Assembly: GCF_016722895.1 (NCBI RefSeq)
Contig: NZ_JAEQNA010000002.1
Coordinates: forward strand, 274,801-338,800
DNA: 64,000 nucleotides
Direction: 5' to 3'
Source: Ramlibacter aurantiacus
GTDB taxonomy: Bacteria; Pseudomonadota; Gammaproteobacteria; Burkholderiales; Burkholderiaceae_C
Part shown: in pieces, positions 8,493-17,887 of the stretch
Numbering within the stretch: the first letter of the stretch is position 1
Layout: each line of letters opens with the position of its first letter
The notes under the pieces: generated by a model
Seen by the model: only the letters and a program-made list of their open reading frames with translations
What the model was told of the DNA's origin: nothing
Databases searched by the model: none
Translations under genes and position numbers: made by a program

Positions 8493-9235
8493 GGCACGAA
8501 GAAGCGGTCGAACAGCTCCAGCAGCCGGGGGAACTCGGCGGCGAAGCGCTCGCGATTGACGAAGTAGGCTTCGCAGGCCACGGCGAAGAACTCGCCGGGA
8601 TCGGTGGCACCGTAGGCATCCAGCCAGGGCGCTTCGGCCCCGAAGCGCTCGTGCAGGATGACCTTCTCGCGAAACGCGCGGTATTCGGCCTGCATCACCT
8701 CGCGCCAGCGCCGCCGCAGGCCGCGGGGCAGGGTGGGGCAGCCGTCGGCGCCGCCGTTGTGCATGTCCAGCTTGTGCGCGAACTCGTGGATGACCAGGTT
8801 GTAGCCGGCCTGCGCGTGTGTGTCGCTCGGTTGGACCTGCGACCAGGTGAGCATCACCGGGCCACGCTCCATGGCCTCGCCGGACAGCACCTCGCTGTAG
8901 GCGTGCACCACGCCGGCTTCGTCGGTCTGGATGCGACGCGCCACGACCTCATCGGGATGCACGACGATGCCCACGAAGTCGTCGTACCCGGACAGCCCCA
9001 GGTGCAGCACGGGCAGCACCGCTTGCGCGGCGATGGCCAGGGCGATCTCGTCGGTGATCACCAGTCCGTTCGCTCCGTGGAATTCCTTTTCCTGCAGGAA
9101 CCGCGCACTCAGCTCGCGCAGGCGGTCGCGTTCGGAGGTCGGCAGGCGGGCCAGGAACGGATAGGCGCGTAGCACGCCTTGCCACAAGGCCTCGGGTATG
9201 GGCGGCGGCGGCCGCTTGCGCCACCAGCCGAACAT
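8483..9235 (-). CDS. mtfA: MtfA-like zinc peptidase (DUF980/zincin)
   Basis: 250 residues from the ATG at 9235. The zincin signature is HEFAHKLDMHNG (HExxH), with a downstream Glu-containing segment GEFFAVACEAYF as third ligand region. In E. coli MtfA is a cytoplasmic metallopeptidase that binds the repressor Mlc and so influences glucose PTS expression; in this lineage the partner is unknown. The stop of lpxH overlaps the start by one base (TGATG on the minus strand), which indicates translational coupling in a ppiA-ppiB-lpxH-mtfA operon. The longer open frame upstream is antisense to nothing useful and overlaps lpxH, so it was not used. Confidence 0.9.
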   Translation of the reverse strand: MFGWWRKRPPPPIPEALWQGVLRAYPFLARLPTSERDRLRELSARFLQEKEFHGANGLVITDEIALAIAAQAVLPVLHLGLSGYDDFVGIVVHPDEVVARRIQTDEAGVVHAYSEVLSGEAMERGPVMLTWSQVQPSDTHAQAGYNLVIHEFAHKLDMHNGGADGCPTLPRGLRRRWREVMQAEYRAFREKVILHERFGAEAPWLDAYGATDPGEFFAVACEAYFVNRERFAAEFPRLLELFDRFFVPGG

Positions 9236-10020
9236 CAGGCGGTCAGGTCGATGCGCTCGGGCGCAGCGTCGGCGTGCAGGCGCATCACTTGCGCCCGGGG
9301 TGCGACGGCCGTGGGCTCCAGGTCCCAGTCGCTGAGCACCAGTCGGCGCAGCCCGTCGCCCAGGTCGTGGTCGGCCGGATGGTGGGTGTGGCCGTGGATC
9401 ATCGTGCCTGCGCCCGCGGCGACAAGCCATCGGCGCACCGCCTCCGGGTCGAGGTCGGCGTAGGCCGGCAAGGCCTGCTGGTGGACGCGGCTGGCCTCGC
9501 GCATCTGGCGCGCCAAGGCCTCGCGCTGCACCAGGGGCTTGCGCAGGAAGTGCGCGATCCACTCGGGCGCATGGACCTGCTCGCGAAAGCGCTGGTAGGC
9601 CGTGTCCGCCAGGCACAGGATGTCGCCATGACTGAGCAGCCAGCGCCGCCCGCCGAAGACCAGGACGGTCGGATCGGACAGAAGGCCCATGCCGCAGCGC
9701 GCGGCCATGTCGGGACCGAGCAGGAAGTCCCGGTTACCCGGCATGAAATAGACGGGCCGCCGGGCACTGGCCTGCCGGAGCACGGCCGCACAGTCGGCGG
9801 CGAAGCCGGGCTCGATCGCCGCGTCGTCACCCACCCAGGCTTCGAACAGGTCGCCCAGTACCAACACGGCGTCGGCCGGGGTCGACTGCAGGTGGTGCCG
9901 GAAGGCGGAAAAGGTGGCGGGCTGTTCCGCCTGCAGGTGCAGGTCGGAGATCAGGTCGACCGCGGCCCAGCCCGGCCTGGCAGCCAGGACCGGGAAGGCA
10001 TCGGGCGGCTGGCCGTGCAC
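9235..10020 (-). CDS. lpxH: UDP-2,3-diacylglucosamine diphosphatase LpxH
   Basis: 261 residues from a GTG at 10020. The metallophosphoesterase motifs are in order: SDLHL near residue 25, GDLFEAWVGDD, GNRDFLL, LSHGD and HGHTHHP. LpxH hydrolyses UDP-2,3-diacylglucosamine to lipid X and UMP at the cytoplasmic face of the inner membrane, an essential lipid A step. Conserved residues for catalysis and the two-metal centre all appear present. It starts 14 bases after the ppiB stop and overlaps mtfA by one base. Confidence 0.94.
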   Translation of the reverse strand: MHGQPPDAFPVLAARPGWAAVDLISDLHLQAEQPATFSAFRHHLQSTPADAVLVLGDLFEAWVGDDAAIEPGFAADCAAVLRQASARRPVYFMPGNRDFLLGPDMAARCGMGLLSDPTVLVFGGRRWLLSHGDILCLADTAYQRFREQVHAPEWIAHFLRKPLVQREALARQMREASRVHQQALPAYADLDPEAVRRWLVAAGAGTMIHGHTHHPADHDLGDGLRRLVLSDWDLEPTAVAPRAQVMRLHADAAPERIDLTA

Positions 10021-10034
10021 GGGGGCTCGAGGCC

Positions 10035-10541
10035 TCAGACCTCGACGGCCTTGTCGATCAGCACTTCGTCCTTGGGCACGTCGTCATGGAAGCCGCGGCG
10101 GCCGGTCTTGACCGACTCGATGCGGTCGACCACGTCGGTGCCGCCGACCACGCGGCCGAACACGGCATAGCCCCAGCCCTGCATGCTGGGGGCGGTGTGG
10201 TTCAGGAACGCGTTGTCGGCCACGTTGATGAAGAACTGCGCGGTGGCGGAGTGGGGCGCCTGGGTGCGGGCCATGGCCACCGTGTACTTGTCGTTCTTCA
10301 GGCCATTGTTGGCCTCGTTCTCGATCGGCGCATCGGTGGGCTTCTGGTTCATGCCGGTGTCGAAGCCGCCGCCCTGGATCATGAAGCCCGGAATGACGCG
10401 GTGGAAGATGGTGCCGTTGAAGTGGCCCTTGCGCACGTAGTGCAGGAAGTTGGCGACCGACTTGGGTGCCTTGTCGATGTCGAGTTCGATCGTGACGACG
10501 CCGTAGTCGGCGATGTGGAGTTCGACCTTGGGATGGGGCAT
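10035..10541 (-). CDS. ppiB: Cytoplasmic peptidyl-prolyl cis-trans isomerase (cyclophilin)
   Basis: 168 residues without a signal peptide. Cyclophilin motifs are [30 protein letters not shown] and the [11 protein letters not shown] strand. It catalyses proline isomerisation during folding in the cytoplasm. It lies 48 bases downstream of a second, secreted cyclophilin gene on the same strand, the ppiA-ppiB tandem common in beta-proteobacteria. A purine-rich ribosome-binding motif (caggaggactc on the minus strand) precedes the start. Confidence 0.95.
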   Translation of the reverse strand: MPHPKVELHIADYGVVTIELDIDKAPKSVANFLHYVRKGHFNGTIFHRVIPGFMIQGGGFDTGMNQKPTDAPIENEANNGLKNDKYTVAMARTQAPHSATAQFFINVADNAFLNHTAPSMQGWGYAVFGRVVGGTDVVDRIESVKTGRRGFHDDVPKDEVLIDKAVEV

Positions 10542-10589
10542 GAGTCCTCCTGGAAAGCGGATGCCTGGTTTTTCGGGAAAGCGGGTGGG

Positions 10590-11285
10590 TCAGGACACGA
10601 CGGTCGCCGACTTGATCACGACGGGGGTGCGCGGCACGTCGCTTGGGAATGGGCCGCCGGCGCCGGTGCGCATCGACTCGATCTTGCGCACCACGTCCAT
10701 GCCGTTGACCACCTTGCCGAAGACGGTGTAGCCGTACAGCTGCGGCGCGCGCAGCAGCGCATCGCGCGGCACGTTCTCGTACACGCGGCCCTGGTACTCG
10801 AAGCGCGGCACGGGATCGCCCGGCGGAATCACGATGGGATCGAGGAAGGCGTTGTCCTTGGTGTTGATGAAGAACTGCGCGCTGGCCGAGTGGGGGTCGC
10901 CGGTGCGCGCCATCGCCACGGCGCCCAGCACGTTGCGTGGGCCGCCTTTTTCCAGGGCCTCGCGGCCTTCATGCGCCACCGGGGCGCGCGTCGGCTTCTC
11001 GTCATAGCGGCGGTCATAGCCGCCGCCCTGGATCATGAAATTGGGAATGACGCGGTGGAAGATCGTGCCGTCGTAGTGCTTGTCTCGCACGTACTGCAGG
11101 AAGTTGGCCACGGTCTTTGGCGCCTTGTCGGGATAAAGCTCGATCACGATTTCGCCAGCACTGGTGACCAGCTTGACCCGTGGCGCATTCTCTTCGGCGT
11201 ACGCGCCACTGCTGACGCACAGGGTCGCGGCGGCCAGGCATGCGGCGACTGCGCGTCGGGTCAGGCGGCTTGCCGATGGGTTCAT
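10590..11285 (-). CDS. ppiA: Periplasmic peptidyl-prolyl cis-trans isomerase (cyclophilin)
   Basis: 231 residues with an N-terminal signal peptide (RRAVAACLAAATLCVSSGAYA, cleavage expected after AYA near residue 30). The cyclophilin core has FHRVIPNFMIQGGGYD and GDPHSASAQFFIN. Compared with the downstream cytoplasmic paralogue it has an insertion of roughly 25 residues (PIVIPPGDPVPRFEYQGRVY) before the YGYTVFGKVVNG strand. It should assist folding of periplasmic and outer-membrane proteins. It appears to be the first gene of the ppiA-ppiB-lpxH-mtfA operon. Confidence 0.94.
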   Translation of the reverse strand: MNPSASRLTRRAVAACLAAATLCVSSGAYAEENAPRVKLVTSAGEIVIELYPDKAPKTVANFLQYVRDKHYDGTIFHRVIPNFMIQGGGYDRRYDEKPTRAPVAHEGREALEKGGPRNVLGAVAMARTGDPHSASAQFFINTKDNAFLDPIVIPPGDPVPRFEYQGRVYENVPRDALLRAPQLYGYTVFGKVVNGMDVVRKIESMRTGAGGPFPSDVPRTPVVIKSATVVS

Positions 11286-11415
11286 GCGTTACTCCTTGAT
11301 TGACGTATGGCCACTGGCCGCGCCCTCCGGCTCGCGCGGGAGGTTACCACCTTGCATGCTCGCCTTGGCCCGCGAAAAAGCGGATGGGCCTGCGGTGGCG
11401 CTGTGATGGGCGTGG

Positions 11416-11985
11416 CTAGCGGCCGGCTGACTCCGCGGCTCGCTTTGGCTCGAGCAGTTCCGCCACCAGCGACAGCTTGCGCGGCAGAGCCGCATTGCCC
11501 GCCTCCAGTTGCGCGGCCCGGCGGTACGAGCGGCCGGCCAGCCGGACATGGATGTCGCCCAGGTTCTCATGCGCGACGGCATAGCCCGGGTTGGCCCGCA
11601 GCGCCTCTTCCAGTGCGCTGCGGGCCTTGTCCAGTTCGCCGCGTTGCGCGTGGATCACGGCCAGGTTGTTGTGCGGTTCAGGCAGCTCGGGATATTCCTG
11701 GGTCAAGCCAGTGAAGACCGCCAGGGCTTCGTCGGTGCGGCCGGCCTGGGAGAGGATGACGCCACGCAGGAAGCGCAACTGCGGATCGCGGGGCTGCTCG
11801 GCCAGCGCCTGCTCCGCACGCTCGAGGGCCTGGGCAGGGCGGCCGTCGCGCACCAGGGCCTGGATGTCGGCATAGGTGTCTGCACGCGCGGAAGCGGCAA
11901 GCAGCAGCAGCACCGCAGCCACATGGTGTTGCCAGCGGAAGAAAATGGAAAAGCCGTTCGGAGTCAAGAGGCGTGAACGCCACAC
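11416..11985 (-). CDS. Secreted TPR-repeat protein
   Basis: About 189 residues. A signal peptide ends with VAAVLLLLAASARA, then three to four tetratricopeptide repeats follow (DIQALVRDGRPAQALERAEQ, DPQLRFLRGVILSQAGRTDE, PELPEPHNNLAVIHAQRGEL, NPGYAVAHENLGDIHVRLAG). TPRs are protein-protein interaction scaffolds; the partner is unknown. Neither candidate start, GTG at 11985 nor TTG at 11967, has a clear ribosome-binding site. The much longer open frame upstream runs antisense into cysS and is rejected. It is divergent from cysS; a minus-strand TACAAT at 12026-12021 could be its -10 box. Confidence 0.8.
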   Translation of the reverse strand: MWRSRLLTPNGFSIFFRWQHHVAAVLLLLAASARADTYADIQALVRDGRPAQALERAEQALAEQPRDPQLRFLRGVILSQAGRTDEALAVFTGLTQEYPELPEPHNNLAVIHAQRGELDKARSALEEALRANPGYAVAHENLGDIHVRLAGRSYRRAAQLEAGNAALPRKLSLVAELLEPKRAAESAGR

Positions 11986-12135
11986 TCGCGGCGCTGGAAG
12001 GGGGCTATATACTGCGGCCGATTGTAGCCACGGCCCCCCGCTCGAGCGGTCCGTCGGCCAACCCCCGAACATCCTGAGAATCAGATCGCTTCCGCTGTGG
12101 CGCCTCGTGCGTCGCGCAGCGGCAGCGAGGACGCC

Positions 12136-13512
12136 ATGAGTCTGCGCATCCACAACACGCTTTCGCGGACGCTGGAAGATTTCGCTCCCCTCGAGCCCGG
12201 CCACGTGCGGATGTACGTGTGCGGCATCACCGTCTACGACCTGTGCCATGTCGGCCATGCCCGCGCCAATGTCGCGTTCGACGTGGTGCAGCGCTGGCTG
12301 CGGGCCAGCGGCTGGCGTGTGACCTTCGTTCGCAACATCACCGACATCGACGACAAGATCATCCGCCGCGCGGTGGAAAACGGCGAGACCGTGCGCCAGC
12401 TCACCGATCGCATGATCGCCGAGATGCACCGCGACTTCGACGCGCTCGGCATCGAGCGCCCGCAGCACGAGCCGCGGGCCACCGACTACGTGCCGCAGAT
12501 GCTCGACCTGGTCCGGCTGCTCGAAGGTCGGCAGCTGGCGTATCGCACCGGAGGCGGTGACGTGAACTACGCGGTGCGCCGTTTCCCCGGCTACGGCAAG
12601 CTGTCGGGGAAGTCGCTCGACGAATTGCACGCGGGCGAGCGCGTGGCGGTGCTCGAAGGCAAGGAAGACCCGCTCGACTTCGTGCTGTGGAAGGCGGCCA
12701 AGCCGGGTGAGCCCGCCGATGCGCAGTGGGACAGTGACTACGGCCGCGGGCGGCCCGGCTGGCACATCGAATGCTCAGCGATGGCCCGCGCACTGCTCGG
12801 GCAGCCTTTCGACATCCACGGCGGCGGTGCCGACCTCATGTTCCCGCACCACGAGAACGAGATCGCGCAGAGCGAGGGGGCGCACGACACACCGCTCGCG
12901 CGCTTCTGGATGCACAACGGCTTCGTCAACATCGACAACGAGAAGATGTCGAAGTCGCTCGGCAACTTCTTCACCATTCGCGAGGTGCTGCAGAAGTTCG
13001 ACGCCGAGACCCTGCGCTTCTTCATCGTGCGCGCCCACTATCGCAGCCCGCTCAATTACAGCGACGTGCACCTGGACGACGCGCGCGGTGCGCTGCGCCG
13101 GCTCTACACCGCCCTCGATGCCGTTCCAGCCGACGACGTGGTCATCGACTGGAGCGAGTCGTACGCCGCCCGCTTCAAGGCGGCCATGGACAACGACTTC
13201 GCCACGCCCGAAGCGGTGGCGGTGCTGTTCGACCTGGCCGGTGAGGTCAATCGCGGCCGCTCCCCGCGGGTGGCCGGGCTGCTCAAGGCCCTGGGCGCTT
13301 GCCTGGGCCTCCTGCAGCACGAGCCGCGCGCTTTCCTGCGCAGCGGCGCCGTGCTGGACGAGGCCACCATCGAGTCGCTGATCGCACGCCGGGCGCAGGC
13401 CAAGCAGGCGCGTGACTTCGCCGAAGCCGACCGCATCCGCGCGGAACTCCTGGCCCAGGGCATTGTCCTGAAGGACTCGCCGGCCGGCACCACCTGGGAG
13501 AGCCAATCTTGA
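12136..13512 (+). CDS. cysS: Cysteinyl-tRNA synthetase CysS
   Basis: 458 residues from the ATG at 12136, preceded by gcgagg. Class Ia motifs are the HIGH-type sequence HVGHARA near residue 38 and KMSKSLGNF. The zinc-site residues are Cys in YVCGITVYD plus Cys/His/Glu in HIECSAMA and [11 protein letters not shown]. It charges tRNA-Cys in the cytoplasm. A TATACT box at 12008-12013 upstream may be its -10 promoter element. Its stop overlaps the start of the DNA glycosylase gene by two bases. Confidence 0.97.
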   Translation: MSLRIHNTLSRTLEDFAPLEPGHVRMYVCGITVYDLCHVGHARANVAFDVVQRWLRASGWRVTFVRNITDIDDKIIRRAVENGETVRQLTDRMIAEMHRDFDALGIERPQHEPRATDYVPQMLDLVRLLEGRQLAYRTGGGDVNYAVRRFPGYGKLSGKSLDELHAGERVAVLEGKEDPLDFVLWKAAKPGEPADAQWDSDYGRGRPGWHIECSAMARALLGQPFDIHGGGADLMFPHHENEIAQSEGAHDTPLARFWMHNGFVNIDNEKMSKSLGNFFTIREVLQKFDAETLRFFIVRAHYRSPLNYSDVHLDDARGALRRLYTALDAVPADDVVIDWSESYAARFKAAMDNDFATPEAVAVLFDLAGEVNRGRSPRVAGLLKALGACLGLLQHEPRAFLRSGAVLDEATIESLIARRAQAKQARDFAEADRIRAELLAQGIVLKDSPAGTTWESQS

Positions 13513-14159
13513 GCGACGCTGTCGGCAGCCCGGTCGAGCCGGTCCAGCCCCCTTACTGGAAAGACGCCTGCAGCCACCTGGCGCGCAAGGATCGCGTGAT
13601 GAAGCGGCTTATCCCGCAGTTCGGTGATGCCTGCCTGCGTTCGCGTGGCGATGCCTTCACCACGCTGGCCCGCAGCATCGTGGGGCAGCAGATCTCGGTG
13701 AAGGCGGCCCAGACCGTCTGGGACCGCTTCGCGGTGCTGCCGCCGCGCATGACCCCGGCCAACGTGCTCAAGCTCAAGGTCGACGACATGCGCGCGGCCG
13801 GCCTGTCGGCCCGCAAGATCGAATACCTGGTCGACCTCGCCCTGCATTTCGATTCGGGCGCGATCAAGGTGTCGGCCTGGGAGAAGATGGACGACGAGGC
13901 CATCATCGCGGAGCTGGTCGACATCCGAGGCATCGGCCGCTGGACGGCCGAGATGTTCCTGATCTTCCACCTCATGAGGCCCAACGTGCTGCCGCTGGAC
14001 GACGTGGGACTGATCAACGGCATCAGCCAGAACTACTTCTCCGGCGAGTCCGTCAGCCGCAGCGACGCGCGGGAAGTGGCGGCCGCCTGGGCTCCCTATT
14101 GCAGCGTGGCCACTTGGTATATTTGGCGCTCGCTCGACCCGCTGCCGGTCGAGTATTGA
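13509..14159 (+). CDS. DNA-3-methyladenine glycosylase II-like (HhH-GPD family)
   Basis: 216 residues from a TTG start that overlaps the cysS stop. It has the helix-hairpin-helix motif [16 protein letters not shown] followed by the catalytic Asp region [12 protein letters not shown]. It also has the family segment [21 protein letters not shown]. There is no C-terminal FeS cluster. AlkA-type enzymes excise alkylated purines for base excision repair. The shorter length compared with E. coli AlkA means the N-terminal beta domain is missing, as is common for this group in beta-proteobacteria. Confidence 0.9.
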   Translation: MSDAVGSPVEPVQPPYWKDACSHLARKDRVMKRLIPQFGDACLRSRGDAFTTLARSIVGQQISVKAAQTVWDRFAVLPPRMTPANVLKLKVDDMRAAGLSARKIEYLVDLALHFDSGAIKVSAWEKMDDEAIIAELVDIRGIGRWTAEMFLIFHLMRPNVLPLDDVGLINGISQNYFSGESVSRSDAREVAAAWAPYCSVATWYIWRSLDPLPVEY

Positions 14160-14245
14160 TCCCCCCGAAGCGCCTTCGGCGCCTCCCCCCCAGGGGGCGC
14201 CACCGGCGGACCGGCGGAGCCGGATCCGCGGTGGCACTGGGATTG
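14160..14245. repeat. GC-rich intergenic repeat, single diverged copy
   Basis: The stretch reads cccccgaagcgccttcggcg, then ctcccccccagggggcgcca, then a ccggcgg/ccggatccgcgg tail. It contains nested hairpins (gcgcc/ggcgc and cccc/gggg). The same modules in the same order, ending with a ccgcggt-type palindrome, occur at 45779 onwards as a tandem array. It lies between the glycosylase gene and accA and may also act as a transcription barrier. Confidence 0.6.
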
Positions 14246-14306
14246 GCTACTTCTTCGGAAGCGGCTTGGTATTCGGCAACGGTGGTGAACTGACAGAGAG
14301 AACAAC

Positions 14307-15284
14307 ATGGCCAAGAGAACCTTTCTCGATTTCGAGCAGCCCATCGCCGAACTCGAAAGCAAGATCGACGAGCTGCGCTATGTGCAGACCGAATCCGCCG
14401 TCGACATCTCCGAGGAAATCGACCAGCTGGCCAAGAAGAGCCAGCAGCTGACCAAGGACATCTACAGCGAGCTCACGCCCTGGCAGATCACCAAGATCGC
14501 ACGGCATCCCGAACGACCCTACACGCTCGATTACGTGGGCGAGGTCTTCACCGACTTCATCGAGATGCACGGCGACCGGCACTTCGCCGACGACCAGTCC
14601 ATCGTCGGTGGCCTCGCCCGCTTCAACGGCAATCCGTGCATGGTGATCGGTCACCAGAAGGGCCGTGACACCCGCGAGCGCGCGGCGCGAAATTTCGGCA
14701 TGAGCCGGCCCGAGGGTTATCGCAAGGCGCTGCGCCTGATGAAGACGGCCGAGAAGTTCAGGCTGCCGGTCTTCACCTTCGTCGACACGCCCGGTGCCTA
14801 TCCCGGCATCGACGCCGAAGAGCGCGGCCAGTCCGAGGCCATCGGGCGCAACATCTTCGAGATGGCGCAGCTGCAGGTGCCCATCATCTCCACCATCATC
14901 GGCGAGGGCGGTTCCGGCGGCGCGCTGGCCATCGCGGTGGCCGACCAGGTGCTGATGCTTCAGTACTCGGTGTACTCCGTGATCAGCCCCGAGGGTTGCG
15001 CCTCCATCCTCTGGAAGACCTCGGACAAGGCGCAGGACGCGGCCGAGGCCATGGCCATCACCGCGCACCGCCTCAAGGCGCTCGGCCTGGTCGACAAGAT
15101 CGTGCACGAGCCCGTGGGCGGTGCCCACCGCGACCACAAGCAGATGGCCGCATTCCTCAAGCGCGCCCTCAACGACGCCTGGCGGCAACTGAGCGACCTC
15201 AAGCCGCGCGAATTGCTCGACCGGCGGTACGAGCGGCTGCAAAGCTATGGCCGCTTCACCGACACCAAGGCCGACACCCGCTGA
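14307..15284 (+). CDS. accA: Acetyl-CoA carboxylase carboxyltransferase alpha subunit
   Basis: 325 residues, full length. The N-terminal helix [19 protein letters not shown], the [10 protein letters not shown] motif, [22 protein letters not shown] and the oxyanion-hole glycines in [16 protein letters not shown] are all conserved. With AccD it transfers carboxyl from biotin to acetyl-CoA, the committing step of fatty acid synthesis. The tilS start lies 38 bases inside its 3' end, so the two are probably translationally linked. Confidence 0.97.
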   Translation: MAKRTFLDFEQPIAELESKIDELRYVQTESAVDISEEIDQLAKKSQQLTKDIYSELTPWQITKIARHPERPYTLDYVGEVFTDFIEMHGDRHFADDQSIVGGLARFNGNPCMVIGHQKGRDTRERAARNFGMSRPEGYRKALRLMKTAEKFRLPVFTFVDTPGAYPGIDAEERGQSEAIGRNIFEMAQLQVPIISTIIGEGGSGGALAIAVADQVLMLQYSVYSVISPEGCASILWKTSDKAQDAAEAMAITAHRLKALGLVDKIVHEPVGGAHRDHKQMAAFLKRALNDAWRQLSDLKPRELLDRRYERLQSYGRFTDTKADTR

Positions 15285-16233
15285 AGCCGGCGCAGCCGAG
15301 GTCATCGACCGAGCGCTGCAGGCCTTCCACCCCGAGTTGCCGCTGGGCCTGGCCTTCAGCGGCGGCGCCGATTCCACCGCCTTGCTGGTCGCGCTGGCCC
15401 GTCGCTGGCCGGGGCAACTGCGCGCCATCCACGTCCACCACGGGCTGCAGGCCGCTGCGGCCGGCTTCGAGCGGCACTGCATCGAGGCCTGCGCCGCGTC
15501 TTCCGTGCCGCTGCATGTGCAGCGCGTGGACGCGCGCCACGCGCTGGGCGAAAGCCCTGAAGACGCCGCGCGCATCGCCCGGTATTGCGCTTTGGCCCAA
15601 TCGGCACGCGCGCTCGGGCTTCGCAGCGTGGCGCTGGCCCATCACGCCGACGACCAGGTCGAGACCCTGTTGCTGGCCTTGAGCCGTGGCGCCGGGCTGC
15701 CGGGCCTGGCCGCCATGCCGGCACGGTTTCGCAAGCACGGCATCACCTTCGAGCGGCCGCTGCTTGCCGTGCCCGGCGCCACCTTGCGGGGCTACCTGCG
15801 AGGGCAGGGCCTGTCCTGGGTGGAAGACCCGAGCAATGCCGACACGGGCTTCACCCGCAACCGCATCCGCCAGCAGTTGCTGCCCGCGCTGCAGTCCTGC
15901 TTTCCCGGCTTCCGGCAGACCTTCGCGCGTTCGGCCCGCCACCTGGCGCAGGCACAGGAGCTGCTGGAGTCATTGGCCGAACAGGACCTCGCCACCTGGG
16001 GCGGCGAGCCCAGCATCCCTGGCCTGCGGCAGCTGCCGCGCGCGCGCCAGGCCAACGCCTTGCGGCACTGGCTGCGCGGCTCGCACGGGGTGGCGGCCAG
16101 CACCGCGCAGCTCGATGAATTGCTCGATCAGATCGCCGACTGCCGCACGCGCGGCCATCGCATCCGCATCAAGGTCGCGCGAGGCTTCGTCGAGCGCACG
16201 GGCGAGCGGCTGGGGTATACCCCAGCGATATAA
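15247..16233 (+). CDS. tilS: tRNA(Ile)-lysidine synthase TilS
   Basis: 328 residues. The ATP-pyrophosphatase PP-loop SGGADS is at residues 38-43, followed by HVHHGL and [25 protein letters not shown]. The N-type catalytic domain is followed by a shortened C-terminal region. It converts C34 of tRNA-Ile(CAU) to lysidine, which is essential for decoding AUA. It overlaps accA by 38 bases. Its last codons contain a perfect 16-bp palindrome that also lies in the apparent lysC promoter. Confidence 0.94.
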   Translation: MAASPTPRPTPAEAGAAEVIDRALQAFHPELPLGLAFSGGADSTALLVALARRWPGQLRAIHVHHGLQAAAAGFERHCIEACAASSVPLHVQRVDARHALGESPEDAARIARYCALAQSARALGLRSVALAHHADDQVETLLLALSRGAGLPGLAAMPARFRKHGITFERPLLAVPGATLRGYLRGQGLSWVEDPSNADTGFTRNRIRQQLLPALQSCFPGFRQTFARSARHLAQAQELLESLAEQDLATWGGEPSIPGLRQLPRARQANALRHWLRGSHGVAASTAQLDELLDQIADCRTRGHRIRIKVARGFVERTGERLGYTPAI

Positions 16234-16234
16234 T
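16210..16234 (+). promoter_or_regulatory. Promoter-like site with a perfect palindrome upstream of lysC
   Basis: A consensus -10 box TATAAT lies at 16229-16234, overlapping the tilS stop. Immediately before it, at 16210-16225, is the perfect palindrome CTGGGGTATACCCCAG, which would sit in the -35/-10 spacer. No good -35 box is seen at the right distance, which suggests an activated promoter or an operator. The lysC leader would be about 80 bases. Confidence 0.45.
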
Positions 16235-16320
16235 TTCGCGGCTTTGCGCAGGACTACCCGAGTCCATGCGGCCACCCCGAACCTCGTGGCAGCTTCGCGC
16301 GCCACACACTCCCTTCTTCC

Positions 16321-17589
16321 ATGGCATTGATCGTTCACAAATACGGCGGCACGTCGATGGGCTCGACCGAGCGCATCCGCAACGTCGCCAAGCGCGTGGC
16401 CAAATGGGCGCGGGCGGGGCACCAAATGGTGGTCGTCCCCAGCGCCATGAGCGGCGAGACCAATCGCCTGCTCGGACTGGCCAGGGAACTGGCGCCCGGC
16501 AGCACCACGTCGGCCCTGCAACGCGAATTCGACATGCTCGCCTCCACGGGCGAGCAGGTCTCCGTGGGCCTGTTGGCCATCGCCTTGCAGGCCGAGGGCC
16601 TGGGGGCGGTGAGCTACGCCGGCTGGCAAGTCCCCATCCGCACCAACAACGCGTACACCAAAGCCCGCATCGAATCGATCGACGACCAGAAGGTGCGTGC
16701 CGACCTGGCCGCGGGCAAGGTGGTCATCATCACCGGCTTCCAGGGTGTCGATGGCGACGGCCACGTCACCACGCTCGGCCGCGGCGGCAGCGACACCTCG
16801 GCGGTGGCGGTGGCAGCGGCGCTCAAGGCCGCCGAGTGCCTGATCTACACCGACGTGGACGGTGTCTACACCACCGATCCGCGCGTGGTCCCCGAGGCGC
16901 GGCGGCTGCATACCGTGAGCTTCGAGGAGATGCTCGAGATGGCCTCCATGGGCTCCAAGGTCCTGCAGATCCGTTCCGTGGAATTCGCCGGCAAGTACAA
17001 GGTGCCGCTGCGCGTGCTGTCCAGCTTCACGCCCTGGGACATCCCGATCGAGGACGAGGCCAGGTCCGGCACCTTGATCACTTTTGAGGAAGACGAACAA
17101 ATGGAACAAGCCGTCGTATCCGGCATTGCCTTCAACCGCGACGAAGCCAAGATCTCGATCCTGGGCGTGCCCGACAAGCCCGGTATCGCCTACACCATCC
17201 TGGGTGCCGTGGCCGAGGCCAACATCGAAGTCGACGTGATCATCCAGAACATCTCCAAGGATGGCCGCACCGACTTCAGCTTCACGGTGCATCGCAACGA
17301 CTACGCGCGCACGGTGGACCTGCTCAAGACCCAGGTCCTGCCCAGCCTGGGCACCGATCGCATCGAGGGCGACACCCGCATCTGCAAAGTCAGCATCGTG
17401 GGCATCGGCATGCGCAGCCACGTGGGTATCGCGGCCAAGATGTTCCGTGCGCTGTCGGAAGAGGGCATCAATATCCAGATGATTTCCACCAGCGAGATCA
17501 AGACCTCGGTCGTGCTCGACGAGAAGTACATGGAACTTGCCGTTCGCGCGCTGCACCGCGCCTTCGACCTCGACCAGCCCGCTGCCTGA
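16321..17589 (+). CDS. lysC: Aspartate kinase
   Basis: 422 residues. The N-terminal kinase motif KYGGTSMGS and the segment GRGGSDTSAVAVAAAL are typical of monofunctional aspartokinases. Two C-terminal ACT domains (from about residue 260, including ILGVPDKPGIAYTILGAVAE and VGIGMRSHVGIAAKMFRALSE) bind lysine and threonine for feedback control in this class. It catalyses the first step towards lysine, methionine and threonine. Group members often have an internal start that gives a separate beta subunit; a Met at about residue 261 (17101) preceding EQAVVSGIAF is a possible one here. Confidence 0.95.
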   Translation: MALIVHKYGGTSMGSTERIRNVAKRVAKWARAGHQMVVVPSAMSGETNRLLGLARELAPGSTTSALQREFDMLASTGEQVSVGLLAIALQAEGLGAVSYAGWQVPIRTNNAYTKARIESIDDQKVRADLAAGKVVIITGFQGVDGDGHVTTLGRGGSDTSAVAVAAALKAAECLIYTDVDGVYTTDPRVVPEARRLHTVSFEEMLEMASMGSKVLQIRSVEFAGKYKVPLRVLSSFTPWDIPIEDEARSGTLITFEEDEQMEQAVVSGIAFNRDEAKISILGVPDKPGIAYTILGAVAEANIEVDVIIQNISKDGRTDFSFTVHRNDYARTVDLLKTQVLPSLGTDRIEGDTRICKVSIVGIGMRSHVGIAAKMFRALSEEGINIQMISTSEIKTSVVLDEKYMELAVRALHRAFDLDQPAA

Positions 17590-17648
17590 ACTCGAGCTGC
17601 CAAGGGCGCATCAGCCATTGGCATGAGGCATAATCCTCGCTCCGATAC

Positions 17649-17741
17649 GGAAACGTGACCGAGAGGCCGAAGGTGCTCCCCTGCTAAGGGAGTATGCGGT
17701 GTAGAGCCGCATCGAGGGTTCGAATCCCTCCGTTTCCGCCA
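17649..17741 (+). tRNA. tRNA-Ser(GCT)
   Basis: Acceptor arms ggaaacg/cgtttcc close the molecule, followed by G73 and an encoded CCA. The anticodon stem-loop ctccc-ctgctaa-gggag gives anticodon GCT. A long variable arm (tatgcggtgtagagccgcatcga) is typical of serine tRNAs, and the T arm has gggttcgaatccc. A CATAAT -10-like box is at 17629-17634. The 3' end serves as the integration site for the element that follows. Confidence 0.97.
17728..17741 (+). repeat. attL: 14-bp core within the tRNA-Ser 3' end
   Basis: ctccgtttccgcca is the 3' terminus of the tRNA gene. The identical 14 bases recur at 28213-28226, about 10.5 kb away, beyond the last element gene. Integration leaves the tRNA intact on the integrase side. 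Confidence 0.85.
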
Positions 17742-17766
17742 GATACAAGTCTCAGACGACCCCCAG

Positions 17767-17790
17767 AACGCCCCGAAAGGGGCGTTTTTC
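17767..17790 (+). terminator. Intrinsic terminator after tRNA-Ser, carried by the element
   Basis: Stem aacgcccc/ggggcgtt with loop gaaa, followed by a run of T (17783-17789). It lies inside the element just past attL. The native tRNA terminator appears to be the similar hairpin displaced to 28241-28272. Confidence 0.8.
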
Positions 17791-17829
17791 ATTGGGGAAG
17801 TGCCTTGGCTGGTGTCTCAGACCATGCAC

Positions 17830-17858
17830 TTGTCGTCGCACCCAATCGCGCGTATAAA
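17830..17858 (+). promoter_or_regulatory. Promoter for the integrase gene
   Basis: TTGTCG (17830-17835) and TATAAA (17853-17858) are separated by exactly 17 bases. Transcription would start near 17865, about 23 bases before the ATG at 17888. A ggag motif lies 10 bases before the start codon. Confidence 0.6.
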
Positions 17859-17887
17859 GTTGGGTAAGACGTTGGAGATTAGTTCGG

